Origin: Trichomonas vaginalis G3
Lineage: Eukaryota; Parabasalia; Trichomonadida; Trichomonadidae
DNA length: 64,000 nucleotides
Reading direction: 5' to 3'
Assembly (NCBI RefSeq): GCF_026262505.1
Contig: NW_026529251.1
Span: forward strand, 1 to 64,000
The notes beneath the pieces were generated by a model. It saw only the letters and a program-made list of their open reading frames with translations. It was not told the origin of the DNA and ran no database searches. Position 1 is the stretch's first letter. Each line of letters starts with the position of its first letter. Position numbers and translations under genes: made by a program. Positions 19,855 through 31,388 of the stretch are shown here, one piece after another.

Positions 19855-20500
19855 TTCAATAATGAATTATTTTTGAAGAACTGAAGGTGTCACCAGGTCA
19901 CCATGTGTCACCAGGTCATTTAACTTCTCTGAAAAAATGTGACAACATGACATTTTGACAACATCATGGGTTATTCAATAATGACTTATTTTTGAAGAAC
20001 TGAAGGTGTCACCAGGTCACCATGTGTCACCAGGTCATTTAACTTCTCTGAAAAAATGTGACAACATGACATTTTGACAACATCATGGGTTATTCAATAA
20101 TGACTTATTTTTGAAGAACTGAAGGTGTCACCAGGTTGTCATGTTGACGACATGACATTGTGTCAACAACACGAGAGGAAGGCAATAATGACTTATTTTT
20201 GAAGAACTGAAGGTGTCACCAGGTCACCATGTGTCACCAGGTCATTTAACTTCTCTGAAAAAATGTGACAACATGACATTTTGACAACAACACGAGAGGA
20301 AGGCAGTTATGACTTATTTTTGAAGAACTGAAGGTGTCACCAGGTTGTCATGTTGACGACATGACATTGTGTCAACAACACGAGAGGAAGGCAATAATGA
20401 CTTATTTTTGAAGAACTGAAGGTGTCACCAGGTCACCATGTGTCACCAGGTCATTTAACTTCTCTGAAAAATAGTGACAACATGACATTTTGACAACAGT
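19855..20500. repeat. Left iteron-like array beside primase-helicase
   Basis: Two unit types alternate. The longer one has GAAGAACTGAAGGTGTCACC, GGTCACCATGTGTCACC and TGACAACATGACATTTTGAC. The shorter one has GTTGTCATGTTGACGACATG and ACACGAGAGGAAGGCA. About six units are seen, roughly 85-120 bp each. The array is the inverted partner of 22918-23486. The rest of 19700-20571 holds no gene. Such arrays could be replication-initiator sites or a recombination module; both are inferences. Confidence 0.85.
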
Positions 20501-20571
20501 GACGGAAATATGATGCAGCCCAAAAATAAGGTTAGTTTTAAAATTATTTTTATTTTTTTATTCCTATATAA

Positions 20572-22884
20572 ATGACAGCAACAAACAACAACAGCAACTT
20601 TATCGTTTCTGATGAAAAAGTTATTGATTCATTAGTTGAGGAATTAGTTGTGGCAGAAACTAAAACACTCAACGAAAGAATTGGTGAAAACAAGATTGAT
20701 TTACATAACTACCTCAAATATGATGGAGGAAGAGGAAGGAAAACTGGTACAGCTTTATTAGTAAATAAAATTTCGAATTTAACGATTATAGATGTTGATA
20801 TCAATAAATCGTACAATGATGAACTTAAAGAAACAGTTAGAAAAGATATTTTATCAAAACTTTCGGATAAAGATGTTATCGTTAAAACCGCATCAGGAGG
20901 TCTTCACATTTATTGCAACACTAATTTCTTCTATTCAACCTCGAACAGAATGATTAAATGTTATTCCTGCAATGATTATGATATTGACATAATGACTTCT
21001 ATGGATGATTCAAAGCGTTCTTTAGTGGTTATGGCTGATTCAAGAGTTCGCAAGAATGCATCAGAACCAATCAATACATACTCATTCATTCGTGGAAGTT
21101 ATGATTCAACATTAACCAGAACAGTGAATGATGTATTAAATGATTTGAATATTAAGGTAAGAGTTGAACAGAAGAATGAAGAAATAAAGAATATAATGAA
21201 TGAAAACAAAGATGTAAACATTGACGATAAACTTGCCCAGAGCATAGTTGATGGCATCTGTGATTTTGAAGTACATAATGACGGTGGAAACATGAATTTA
21301 GAAAAAGAAGTTACATTATTCACACTGTTTCAAGCTATTAATTCGTTACCTAATCATTTAATTAATGAAGCATACGATAACGTTTATAACTTCTGCAATT
21401 TAACAGAAAATGCAAAAAGTAATTTTGAAAAAGCATGTGATAGATATGCACATTTAATGACTTCTCCATTTGTTTTGGTAAAGATTCTAAAACTATATCA
21501 AAAGGAATATTATGATGAATATGTTTTGCCTTTATTACGTAAGCCAAAAATAACATTTGATATAAAACTTGATGACTCGTTTTTGATAACAGATATTAGA
21601 CGCAAGGCTGAAAATCATCAGTATAAAAACAGTTCTGAAGTAATTGAGGATTTATCACGTGTAATCCGTTTTGTAGATTGTGGAAACAAATACTTCATTC
21701 AAAAGGACTATAATATCCACGACAAAATGAATCAAATATCATTTGTTCTTCAGTCAAACATGAAAGAGTCACTCAAAATGATTAAATTATTTAATGAAGA
21801 AGGTAAAACAATAACAGCATGGGACGTACTACTAAATCAATTGTCTTCATTAACCGTTAAGGGTGTTTGCTTTAAATCTGATTCCCCAGATGTTTTCTCA
21901 ACGTTTCAAGGTTATAAATACAACATTCTTGAAAAGCTTGATTACTCAAAAATTGAGATGTTTATGGATTTCATTAAAGAAGCCATTTGTGATAATAACG
22001 ATGAAGTGTATAAATACCTACTCGGCTGGATTGCATCAATGATTCAACATCCTGGAATCAAGAATGAAACAGCAATTATTTTGAAAGGACTTCAGGGAAC
22101 AGGTAAAAACAGATTTACAGACATTATTTCTGAACTTCTCGCTGGTTATTCATGTAAAAACATTACTGAAATAAGTGAGTTAACGGGTAATTTCAATTCA
22201 GTAGTTGAGAATAAAATGTTTCTTGTACTTAATGAACTCAAGAATGTAGGTGAAGACAGACTCGCAAACTTCAACGCTTTGAAATCAATTATAACGGATA
22301 ATGAGATTAGAATTAATGAAAAGAATCAACCCAGAAGAACTGCTCAGAACGTTGCAAACTTCATTTTCGTAACTAATAACGTTTACCCTGTCAAAATTGA
22401 AGTTGGAGACAGAAGATATGTAGTTTTAAGAGTTAATGGTAAATTCAAGGGTCAATTTGATTACTTCAAGAATTTAATGGATTCATGCACAAAGGAATTT
22501 TATGATAACCTTTTAACATATTTTATGCAATATGACCTTTCATCATTTAATGTACGAATCATTCCGATGACTGAAGCCAAACAAGATTTAATTGAATTAT
22601 CAACAAATCCTTTAGATGTATGGATAAATACACATTATGATGAATTGAATGCAGGTATGACGTGTAAAAATGCTCTATTCTGCAAACCATCAGACATGAA
22701 AGACAAAAACTTTCAAATGAGTATTAAGGATAAATGTGATAGGAAACAGATAAGAATAGATGGTAAACAAACATGGTGTTATGTTTTGAAAGAAGAAATG
22801 AAAGGATTATATAAACAGGTTGAACCAAATGATAATGATGAATCATTTACTGACGATGAAATACCTGTAAATGATGCTTTATAA
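20572..22884 (+). CDS. Primase - superfamily 3 helicase fusion (770 aa)
   Basis: The N-terminal third has archaeo-eukaryotic primase marks: IIDVDINK at about residues 64-71, then IVKTASGGLHIYC and IDIMTS. The C-terminal half is a D5-type SF3 helicase with Walker A GLQGTGKNRFTD near residue 510, Walker B MFLVLNELKN, and a sensor block NFIFVTNNVYPVKIEVGDRR. Such fusions start and drive DNA replication in giant viruses and relatives. The family A partner at 55314-56530 has the helicase part only. The gene lies between two inverted repeat arrays. The frame looks whole. Confidence 0.88.
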   Translation: MTATNNNSNFIVSDEKVIDSLVEELVVAETKTLNERIGENKIDLHNYLKYDGGRGRKTGTALLVNKISNLTIIDVDINKSYNDELKETVRKDILSKLSDKDVIVKTASGGLHIYCNTNFFYSTSNRMIKCYSCNDYDIDIMTSMDDSKRSLVVMADSRVRKNASEPINTYSFIRGSYDSTLTRTVNDVLNDLNIKVRVEQKNEEIKNIMNENKDVNIDDKLAQSIVDGICDFEVHNDGGNMNLEKEVTLFTLFQAINSLPNHLINEAYDNVYNFCNLTENAKSNFEKACDRYAHLMTSPFVLVKILKLYQKEYYDEYVLPLLRKPKITFDIKLDDSFLITDIRRKAENHQYKNSSEVIEDLSRVIRFVDCGNKYFIQKDYNIHDKMNQISFVLQSNMKESLKMIKLFNEEGKTITAWDVLLNQLSSLTVKGVCFKSDSPDVFSTFQGYKYNILEKLDYSKIEMFMDFIKEAICDNNDEVYKYLLGWIASMIQHPGIKNETAIILKGLQGTGKNRFTDIISELLAGYSCKNITEISELTGNFNSVVENKMFLVLNELKNVGEDRLANFNALKSIITDNEIRINEKNQPRRTAQNVANFIFVTNNVYPVKIEVGDRRYVVLRVNGKFKGQFDYFKNLMDSCTKEFYDNLLTYFMQYDLSSFNVRIIPMTEAKQDLIELSTNPLDVWINTHYDELNAGMTCKNALFCKPSDMKDKNFQMSIKDKCDRKQIRIDGKQTWCYVLKEEMKGLYKQVEPNDNDESFTDDEIPVNDAL

Positions 22885-22917
22885 AGTATGATTGGAATTT
22901 ATTTTTGCATTCTCTTG

Positions 22918-23486
22918 TACCTGTTGTCAAAATGTCATGTTGTCACTATTTTTCAGAGAAGTTAAATGACCTGGTGACACATGGTGACCTGGTGACACCT
23001 TCAGTTCTTCAAAAATAAGTCATTATTGCCTTCCTCTCGTGTTGTTGACACAATGTCATGTCGTCAACATGACAACCTGGTGACACCTTCAGTTCTTCAA
23101 AAATAAGTCATAACTGCCTTCCTCTCGTGTTGTTGTCAAAATGTCATGTTGTCACATTTTTTCAGAGAAGTTAAATGACCTGGTGACACATGGTGACCTG
23201 GTGACACCTTCAGTTCTTCAAAAATAAGTCATTATTGCCTTCCTCTCGTGTTGTTGACACAATGTCATGTCGTCAACATGACAACCTGGTGACACCTTCA
23301 GTTCTTCAAAAATAAGTCATAACTGCCTTCCTCTCGTGTTGTTGTCAAAATGTCATGTTGTCACATTTTTTCAGAGAAGTTAAATGACCTGGTGACACAT
23401 GGTGACCTGGTGACACCTTCAGTTCTTCAAAAATAAGTCATAACTGCCTTCCTCTCGTGTTGTTGTCAAAATGTCATGTTGTCACA
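22918..23486. repeat. Right iteron-like array, inverted to the left array
   Basis: The same units as 19855-20500 run in the opposite orientation (GTGACACCTTCAGTTCTTC, TGTCAAAATGTCATGTTGTC, TGCCTTCCTCTCGTGTTGTT). About five or six units are present. The two arrays make the helicase region a large inverted repeat with 2.4 kb between its arms. No gene lies between 22885 and 23528. Confidence 0.85.
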
Positions 23487-23528
23487 AACTTTAGAACAGC
23501 ATAATTTAAATTTTTATTTTTATCATAA

Positions 23529-23693
23529 ATGAATACCCCACAAGCTCAAAATTTACCACGAATCATAACAAGGGAGGAAATGATAAAAATGATGCGAGAA
23601 CTTGCTAAAAATAACAAACCACTTAAACTGAGAAAATGCGGTTATGCAGTAATGATGGAAAGAGAGATGTTGTCGAAGAGGAATAAAAATTAA
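23529..23693 (+). CDS. Small basic protein MNTPQAQNL (54 aa)
   Basis: The frame follows a TTTTTATCATAA start signal and reads MNTPQAQNLPRIITREEMIK, then two more Met-rich helical turns and a basic C-terminus. It is only 54 residues long and not recognised. The start signal and the tight fit between the array and the next gene support it. Confidence 0.45.
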   Translation: MNTPQAQNLPRIITREEMIKMMRELAKNNKPLKLRKCGYAVMMEREMLSKRNKN

Positions 23694-23953
23694 ATTTGGA
23701 TTGAGTTTAAAAATTCATCTTTATTAAATTCATCTCTTCCAATCAATTTATTTATTCTATTAAATTCTTTTATTTTTGCTTCACTCAGTTTAAGGATTGA
23801 ACGGTAAGTTTCTAATTTTTCGATTATTTCTTTATCGTTTTCAACCCCACCACATTGCGGCTTCTTTTTGTAATAACATATTTTTGATTTAATTCTGTTT
23901 CGTTTCTTTTTATATTCATCGTCTGGACTCTTGACTGCTTTGTTGTCACTCAT
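23690..23953 (-). CDS. Small basic protein MSDNKAVKS (87 aa)
   Basis: It is Lys/Arg-rich in its first half (EYKKKRNRIKSKICYYKKKP) and helical in its second. It overlaps the stop of the convergent 54-residue gene and lies directly downstream of the integrase region. It could bind nucleic acid; no family is recognised. Confidence 0.5.
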   Translation of the reverse strand: MSDNKAVKSPDDEYKKKRNRIKSKICYYKKKPQCGGVENDKEIIEKLETYRSILKLSEAKIKEFNRINKLIGRDEFNKDEFLNSIQI

Positions 23954-23972
23954 TTCTTACGAAATAAAAAAA

Positions 23973-25493
23973 TTAAATATTATTTAAATATAATGGAGTA
24001 ATAAAATAAATCGGAATTTCTATTAATTTATTGTCAACTTCAACTAATACATTGCCGTTAATATATCTAACAAATTCAGCTATTGTGTCAAATCTTCGTC
24101 TTCTTTTTGTCATTGATTTATCAGTTTTTCCATAATCGAGATGAATCAAAACTTTATCCCCTTGTTTAAAATTCATGAACCCCGAATTAATTTGTTCACG
24201 TTTAACATCATTCAACCTTTCCATTTGCTTTCTAATATATTCCCATTCTTTTGAAATATCATTTTTCATTTCCACTGGTTTCATGTTAATAGTTCTATGC
24301 CATGTATTATTGTAATAATATACTAACTGCTGTATGATGGAGTCATGATTTCCATCCCAGTATATCTGACCGTTAACCCCTAACGCATCTCTAAGAGTTC
24401 TCATTACCGCATCAACTATTTTATTATGAAACGTATATGGAGAGGATGAGAAGTAAAAATTAATTTGTGGGAAATAATGAGTCATAGCTGCCTGAAATCC
24501 TTTATCACCATCACCCCTGATATTATCTACTCTTTCATGATCTAGTAAGTATTGATAGCTCTTCTTGTTTCCTGTTCTGTTTTCCCTTTCACCGGAATGC
24601 AATATAAATATCTAGTGTTAATGTTAATGGCAAATAAATAAGTAATATTTCCTTTTGAATATTCCAGATGATCGATTTCGTATGAATATGGTGAATGGTG
24701 CAAATGATGGACGACTAAATTTTTCCTTTAACGGTTGAATTTTCGGGTCAATTGGTTTATTTAATATCTTGAAATCCTTTTTAAAATCTTTTTGCTTCTT
24801 AAATGTTTGAAATGGATATAATAAAGTGAATGATGAAGGATTAACTGAAGGAGGAGGAGGTACTACTGTTGGAGGTTTTGGTGTTGCAAGTGGTTTAATT
24901 TTATCTGCTTTGATTTTGGATTTCATTCCTTCCTTCATTAATTCTGGATGTATTCTATTCATTTGTTTTAAATATGCTGTATATAAAGGTTTGATATACT
25001 TTCCCGCTTCGAGTTTATGTTGAAGGATGAATTCCAAAAGTTGATCTTCATTTAAAAGTCGGGCTGAATGTGGTTTAACTAATGAATCATAAATTAAAGC
25101 TTGTGCATCATTTATGAGCTGCTGAACCTGGGTGTTTTGCACCTTTTGTTTTTGTTCCTTTGGTTTTTGTGGCTCAGGATTATATAATTTATATAATTCA
25201 TCAATATCTTCTTCTGTTAATACTTTATTTTTGAAATCTTTCAACTGTTTAAGTTGTGATTTAGTTTTTCCCTTTGAATATTCATTATTTTTAATTTTGT
25301 CTTTAATTTCAGAAATTATTTTATTATGATATTTCAAAATTTCATTTTTATAATATGGATAATAATATTCCATATCATCACCCGTTATATTGTTATTATA
25401 TTTTTGGAGATATGCTTTTAATTCATAATAATTAAGAAAATTTTGATTAAATACTAAATCATCAATTAAATTTTTTAAATCTACGCTATTCAT
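23973..25493 (-). pseudogene. Retroviral-type integrase of family B, B2 copy (fossil)
   Basis: The N-terminal part is long, helical and Lys-rich with a Pro-rich linker. The catalytic core shows DNIRGDGDKGFQAAMTHYF (second Asp region), HNKIVDAVMRTLRDALG (helix of the last acidic residue) and YYNNTWHRTINMKPVEM, typical of rve integrases. A basic SH3/chromo-like end (NFKQGDKVLIHLDY) follows. It inserts the element and makes the short target duplication. The copy is broken. Confidence 0.78.
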
Positions 25494-25517
25494 TTATATA
25501 AAAATAAAATAAGTGTT

Positions 25518-28500
25518 TTAAATAAATGGCATACAACATCCATTTTCACAACATACAGCCTTAGTGTGTGCTCCTGTTAATGCAGTCTTACCAATTGTTA
25601 AGCGAGTCATTGACCCATTTTTAAGTTGTAAATTAATATTTTGACCATCAAATATCACTTTATCATTTATTATATCCAAATAATTTTTAGGTGTTAATTG
25701 CTTATTTTGTCGTAAACTAACACCTTTCATTTTTTGTGCAATCTTTTTGAAGGAGTCTTCACCAATCATTCCGTTGAATGATGTATAACACTTAGGACAT
25801 AAAGCAACCATGTTATCACCTTGTTTCTCAATTGCTAAACCCAATAACTTCTTCTCATGTGCTTTTTCTTCAGCTTTATTCTTTAATTTAGGTTTAAATT
25901 TCTCATCAAAACAGAAGAAATCAAATGGTGCGAATTTGAAAATGTTTTTATCATAAAATTGTTTATCAGTAACAATTGCTTGAAATGCTTGAGTGTTAGG
26001 AAGACTTGGATCGCCAGCGATTGCCCAATAAGATGAATCAGTATCACCTTCAATGAAATGAAAACGATTAAGATTCATGCATTTATACATAAAATCATAA
26101 ATGAAAACCAAATACCAGTATTTAGCATTATCTAAAGTGAAGAATGCCTCTTGTAAACATGTTTCACATCTATAAAATCTATCTTTAAGCATCAGTTGAT
26201 ATGTATCCTCACCTATTTCTCTTATGTTTTTAAACTTATTTGACATACATGCAACGCGTGACTTCTGTGCATTCATTATTTTAGTCTTTGCGTAATTTTG
26301 TGTATTCATTGCATCGTAACCATATGATCCATTAAGCGAAATCTTGCAAAATAAACTTTTTCCTTTATTTCCTTCTAATTCAGCCTTTTGTCTTTCGTTC
26401 ATAAATTTGTTCGCAAATTCATTAAAACAAGTGTTTTTCGTAAATGTTAAAATTGATTGAATGTCATCAATGATAAAATGAAATCTGTCGATTAGATACC
26501 AAAGATAATAAGAAGAAAATGGTTGATATTGGTTGTGTGTTGATGCTAACTGAGTTAATTTTCTCTGTTTCTGGTCAACTGGTAGATTGTTTGATTTCAT
26601 GTAATTATACATAAAACCACCAATTGTTTTTTCATCTGTGATAATATCTAAGTTTCTTATTATCGGTAAAAAGTTTATGTAATCATTAATGTATTTTTCA
26701 TCAATGTGACCCTTTACTTCAGCCACGAATAAAGTATTTTTCTTTCTAATAATTCCCAGTGCTTTTGCTTTCTTTGTTGCTGTATCACAAATGATAACAC
26801 CATTCAATCTTCCCGGCATATACATTTTATGATCGGTGTATTGAATGAAATCATGAGGATTTGATGAAAATGATGAAGGATATAATGAATTGAAATCAAC
26901 ACCAACGAAATGAGTCATGATGTTGGAAGTGTCCTCATTTGATACTGTTTTAGTTTCTGGACTATATGAAAGTTTATTAATGTGCGTGATTCCTTTAAGA
27001 TTTACTCGATGTTGAACATTTGATAGACCACCAGTAATTCCATTACGGAGGATGTGATACGCTTCCACTGAATCTAAAGTCATTGGTAAATTATTTTTTA
27101 ATGCATAATTTCTTAAATTAATTCTTAAACGTTGAACTTCTTCATCTTTATTTGATTTCACGACATTGCAATAACAACACATTAACTGACAATTTTCTTT
27201 AGTATGTGGTTTTTCATTATCATTCTATCCAATGTTGGTTTATTTGCATATGTAAACGCTTTACCACACATTTTCATTTAGATGAAAGGATTAAATCGTG
27301 AAAATTGAAGTCATCCATTGAAACATTATTTTTGGTATCTCTTTTCACCTTTTCATCTTGTTTCTTATATGATTCAATTTTATATTTCCAATACTTTTTC
27401 GTTAATTCAAAACTTGATTCTATCTCTTCCTCAGGATATTTTTCATTAGGATTAAAGTCTTTATATGCTAAAGCGTAACGAATCATTGAAGCATTCGATG
27501 ATAATGAAAGATTATGGAGCATGTCAATTTTATAAACAAATGTTTCTTCAATAATTTTATCGATTGGGTCAATCATAATTTCAACGTCTTTATTGCAATA
27601 ATGAATAAAATATTCTAATCTATTCTTAAAGTTTTTAGCATCATTGAGATATATTTGATAATCACTATCTGATATAGTTTCTTGGTTGTTAATGCTGAAT
27701 AAAATGAATCTTGAGTGAATGGTTCCACTTTATATAATTCTTCTTCGTAATTTTCCCATGTGATGAATTGATAAGGGAAAAAGGATTTAACACGTGATTT
27801 ATTGTTTCCGAAATCTTGAGTGAATTGGTCTAATGTCCCACCCGCTATATAATTTCTGATGTCAATAAATCTCAATTCATATGGAACGTTTGTTTTCTTT
27901 ACAATGATTTGCTTAAATTGTGAAGATGAACCCAGCATTGATTTTATCTTCCATTTTGCAGTATTTAAATCACGAAGAATTAAATTTAAATCAAACTTTC
28001 CCGAATTAAAACCTATGATATTCACTTTATTGAATTCCTCATCTAGAAGTTCTTTAAATGCTTCCTTCTGTTTCTCATTTAATGTATTCATTAATTCTTC
28101 ATATTGTTCAATATTTGATTTAGCAACTAATGAACAGGTTGAAAATAAAAATTCAATCCAATCAGAGATGAACGAATCACTTGATGTTAAGCAAAAATTC
28201 CTTGTATATGTTTTATCGTTTAATTTAACCGTTGATGATACCATAAATGGTTTTAAGTAAGCGTTCAAAGTTGCACATTCAGAAAGTAGAAGTTCTTCTT
28301 TAGTCTCTAATGTTTCGAAGTCAAAAGTAATATAATATCTTGTTGGTTTATAATATTCCTGCAAATTATGTGCTAATAGCCACTGATATATCTTCTGTTT
28401 CGTGATATGTGGTGCATATGGTTGTTGTGTGTTTTGCAATTGAACGTCTTGAATTAATCTTCCATTATTTTCTTTACATTTCTCACAATGTTTTAAAAAT

Positions 28501-28955
28501 CTTCTTTGGTTTTTCCTTTCTGGATCATCACGGATAGAATATACTTCTTCTTTGCAAAAGGAGCAAACTTTATATCCTGTGAGTGCTTCAACGTCTGTTA
28601 TTCTGTCAGCGTGAAGTTTTCCACATGGACTCTGTGTTAATAAAATATTTACTGTTTCAAATTCTGGATCTATCATTATTGATTCCACTAATGGAAAGTC
28701 TACCTTATTTATGTCCACGTCTTCTGGTTGAGGATCACAATAATAGAAATCAATATTAACGTTTAACATTCTTGCTAACCTCTCACTTTCTGATGAAATG
28801 TCAAATCCTTCATATGCATCTATGGCTTCATTTAAATAACTTCTACGAGTTTTAGGATTAACACCATCAGGAATGTTATAGAAGCGTTTAAATAACCTTC
28901 TACCTTCTGCTCTAATTTGATTATCATTCATTTTAGCCGTTCCGTTTTTGTTCAT
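25518..28955 (-). pseudogene. Protein-primed-type family-B DNA polymerase of family B, B2 copy (fossil)
   Basis: Blocks appear in the right order: a CxxC/CxxC region (CSFCKEE, HCEKC), exonuclease I ITFDFETLE near 28310, exonuclease II VNIIGFNSGKFDLN near 27995, motif A VDFNSLYPSS near 26890, motif B LNGSYGYD near 26330 and motif C EGDTDSSYW near 26040, then a Cys-rich end. This is the replicative enzyme of Polintons. It is much less diverged from textbook family-B enzymes than the family A one. The start follows TTTTTATTCTTACATAA. The copy is broken. Confidence 0.85.
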
Positions 28956-29029
28956 TTATGTAAGAATAAAAATTAAAAAATAAAAATAAAGTTTATTTTT
29001 TTAAAGTCTGAGACTCAGAGAGTCCAGGG

Positions 29030-30166
29030 CTAAAGTCCATAAAATGAATTAAGAACACATAAATTTTTATCATCTGCGACATGACGAATACATTTTAATT
29101 TACTCAAGAATGTGTACCCTGATACATTAAATCTAATTCCTGTCTTATTTAATTTCACAACTTTGAAAAGGAATGTATGAATAGCTATGAAATGATGACG
29201 AGATGATTTATGTGTTGCTTCCATTTTTTCTGAAATAAATGAATAAATATAATGTTTATAAGTTTTCATATCTTTTATGTTCTTAATAACGAATGGAATA
29301 GATCTTTCCACTTCGTCCTCCTTCGGAGCTGTTCTTTCATATGAAACATCAACGGTATCTTCAACAATGAAACCACAATCACATAAAATTTTATATGTAC
29401 CAATTGTTTCTTTTGATATTTTATCTAACAAATCAAAAACTTTATCAACACCTGTACATTTATTTAAATAATAATTTGTGTAAATATCATGGTCTTCTTT
29501 CTTAATCGTATTTGTTGCATATGTCACGTTTTTCAGTGCTTTTTTGAATTTTTCAGAATCAAGAGGAGGTGAAAGTAATATACATGGATAATCTCCATCG
29601 TCAATAAATTGTAACTTATGTTTATGAATAAATTTTGTGCCTTCTTCTGAAAGTGTTTCGTCAATATCACCATCTAATAAATTTTTAGTAGATTCCAAAA
29701 AGTAATTTTTATATCTTTCCTCATGTGATTTTTGAACTTCTGATTCTGAAGCTGGGATATTCATTAAATCCTCTACTTCATTTTCAGCATTTCTTAATTC
29801 TTTAATTTTTTCATCTATTTCATCTCTTAATTGTTCCAATTTCTCAATCTCATCGTTATAATATTCATCTTGTTTAATTTTTTCTTCAAAATATTCAGGA
29901 GGTGTTTCAAGGCTCTCTGAGCCCAGGTCCTCTGGACCATAAAGAGGAATATTCTCCTGTTTTTCAACTTTTTTGGGATATAAATATCTCATTATAGCCT
30001 TTTTAGTAATTGGTCCGTTATATTTAAATTCATTCAACAATCTAGAAAACTCTTTCACATTCTGCATATATGTTGGATAAGAACCGTCTCCAAAATTTTC
30101 TAAAATATTTTCTAATTCTGAATTAGTGAACTTTAAAGATTTCAATGAATTAGTTGTTATACTCAT
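29030..30166 (-). CDS. Conserved family B protein MSITTNSLK (378 aa)
   Basis: It has an N-terminal helical part, an acidic coiled-coil near residues 90-135 (DEIEKLEQLRDEIDEKIKEL), and a C-terminal globular part with SRHHFIAIHTFLFKVVKL and RFNVSGYTFLSKLKCI. It lies directly upstream of the polymerase on the same strand, where a terminal protein or replication partner might be expected, but I see no signature. A broken partner is at 31760-32895 in B1. The start follows TTTTATTTTATAATAA. Confidence 0.6.
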   Translation of the reverse strand: MSITTNSLKSLKFTNSELENILENFGDGSYPTYMQNVKEFSRLLNEFKYNGPITKKAIMRYLYPKKVEKQENIPLYGPEDLGSESLETPPEYFEEKIKQDEYYNDEIEKLEQLRDEIDEKIKELRNAENEVEDLMNIPASESEVQKSHEERYKNYFLESTKNLLDGDIDETLSEEGTKFIHKHKLQFIDDGDYPCILLSPPLDSEKFKKALKNVTYATNTIKKEDHDIYTNYYLNKCTGVDKVFDLLDKISKETIGTYKILCDCGFIVEDTVDVSYERTAPKEDEVERSIPFVIKNIKDMKTYKHYIYSFISEKMEATHKSSRHHFIAIHTFLFKVVKLNKTGIRFNVSGYTFLSKLKCIRHVADDKNLCVLNSFYGL

Positions 30167-30200
30167 TTATTATAAAATAAAAGATAAAAAATATTTTTGA

Positions 30201-30536
30201 TTAATAAGGAATTAATTTCATTTTATGTCTTATAATGTGCGCATATGTATTTAAAAGGCATTCATTGAATTGCTTTTCAATCTCTTTCTTTTTTTCATCT
30301 TCGAATATTATATCATTTTCATGTTCGAAGCTTGTAAGTTTGTTATCTTCAAATATTATATTAGTTTCATATATCAAATTATGATATCGGTCATATTCTT
30401 TTAAGTGATAAATAAATACAAAATTTACGGTTCCTTTAATTTTAAATTCAAAATTAATTTTACAACAGCTTTGTGGATCAATTAGTAAATCAATCAAATA
30501 ATGTTCAAAATCAGATATTATTCTTTTTCCATACAT
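30201..30536 (-). CDS. Conserved protein MYGKRIISDFEHYL (111 aa)
   Basis: The pattern FEHYLIDLLIDPQSCCKINF, VNFVFIYHLKEYDRYHNL, IIFEDNKLTS parallels the family A protein at 54371-54841 (FAIYIRDKLFDSKTSVDHKI, FVLKFCFWEYDKNHKTL, LKFVNDRLVD), so I infer one shared family. An identical copy is at 31389-31724. The function is unknown. It is the gene nearest the right TIR. Confidence 0.65.
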   Translation of the reverse strand: MYGKRIISDFEHYLIDLLIDPQSCCKINFEFKIKGTVNFVFIYHLKEYDRYHNLIYETNIIFEDNKLTSFEHENDIIFEDEKKKEIEKQFNECLLNTYAHIIRHKMKLIPY

Positions 30537-30549
30537 TTTATATTAAATA

Positions 30550-31271
30550 AAAAATTGACACCATATTTGGAATCTATGCAAAAATATATTCTTTTATTAA
30601 TGGTAATATAGGAATTGTAGGAATAAAAACTTTTTATAAATTATTCATAAATTTTTAAAATCTGCTATTCAGAAGTATGTTCAAAAATCATTCAATTATG
30701 TGAGAATTCTTACGATTACAAAAAATAAATTATTCATAAATGTAAGACATGAATTTTTAAAGTTTATTTTTCATTCATGAAAATAATTATATCTGATTTC
30801 TTTTACTCTCTCGTACATACTAGATTTAAAGAATTCAGAACATTTCCCATAATCTCCTAAATTTTTCTTATCTTATTGGTTTTCCATTCATTATATGAAA
30901 CTGTATAAACTTTATCTTTATCTTTACATCTTTCATCACTTCCAATATATTTATATCTCAGTTTTGATTTATTGGTTTCATATTCATTTAATAATTCACA
31001 GTCTTCCTTTTTAAATAAATGTTTCACATATTCAGGATTAACAATTCTATAATATTGCTTCCCTTTAAATCTTTGAATATAAACAGGAACACCATCCTCT
31101 AAAATTCGATAATCCACTTTATCTGGTTTCACTTGTTGGGTCATTTATGTAAGAATAAAAAAATAAATTATTTTAAAAATAATGTTAAAAATAATGATAC
31201 AAAATCGTTCGATATTGTATGAATTCTTACGTTTACAAAAAAAGTCACACAACCCATCATACCCTACTACT
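30550..31271 (-). repeat. Right terminal inverted repeat of B2
   Basis: This is the inverted partner of 10165-10887, ending CCCATCATACCCTACTACT. Only scattered single differences are visible between the two arms, in keeping with a young insertion or with arm-to-arm correction. Confidence 0.88.
30771..31144 (-). pseudogene. Second MTQQV gene in right TIR of B2 (fossil)
   Basis: It is the inverted twin of 10292-10666 and nearly identical in DNA. This copy is broken while the left one looks whole, so the arms have started to diverge. Confidence 0.7.
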
Positions 31272-31388
31272 ATTTATGAATAATTTATAAAAAATTTTTA
31301 TTCCTACAATTCCTATATTACCATTAATAAAAAGAATATATTTTTGCATAGATTCCAAATATGGTGTCAATTTTTTATTTAATATAAA

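Larger units (their letters stand above)
10165..31271. mobile_element. Polinton/Maverick family B, copy B2 (nearly complete)
   Basis: This 21.1-kb element begins AGTAGTAGGGTATGATGGG and ends with the exact inverted partner; the TIRs are about 720 bp long. It carries capsid, packaging ATPase, structural proteins, fibre, primase-helicase, integrase and polymerase. It lies inside the left TIR of B1. The TIRs are almost identical to each other and the flanking repeat is intact, so the insertion is young. It is broken, with roughly half a dozen breaks spread over the capsid, fibre, integrase, polymerase and one TIR gene; the other genes look whole. Confidence 0.92.

Noticed and set aside
19855-23486. 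CRISPR array
   Set aside because: Units are long, alternate in two types, contain no unique spacers and are inverted around a gene, which does not fit CRISPR.
29030-30166. Adenovirus-type cysteine protease, expected in Polintons
   Set aside because: No gene in either family shows the ordered His, Asp/Glu, Gln and Cys blocks of that family. Some unknown genes could still hold it, but nothing in the sequence supports a call.
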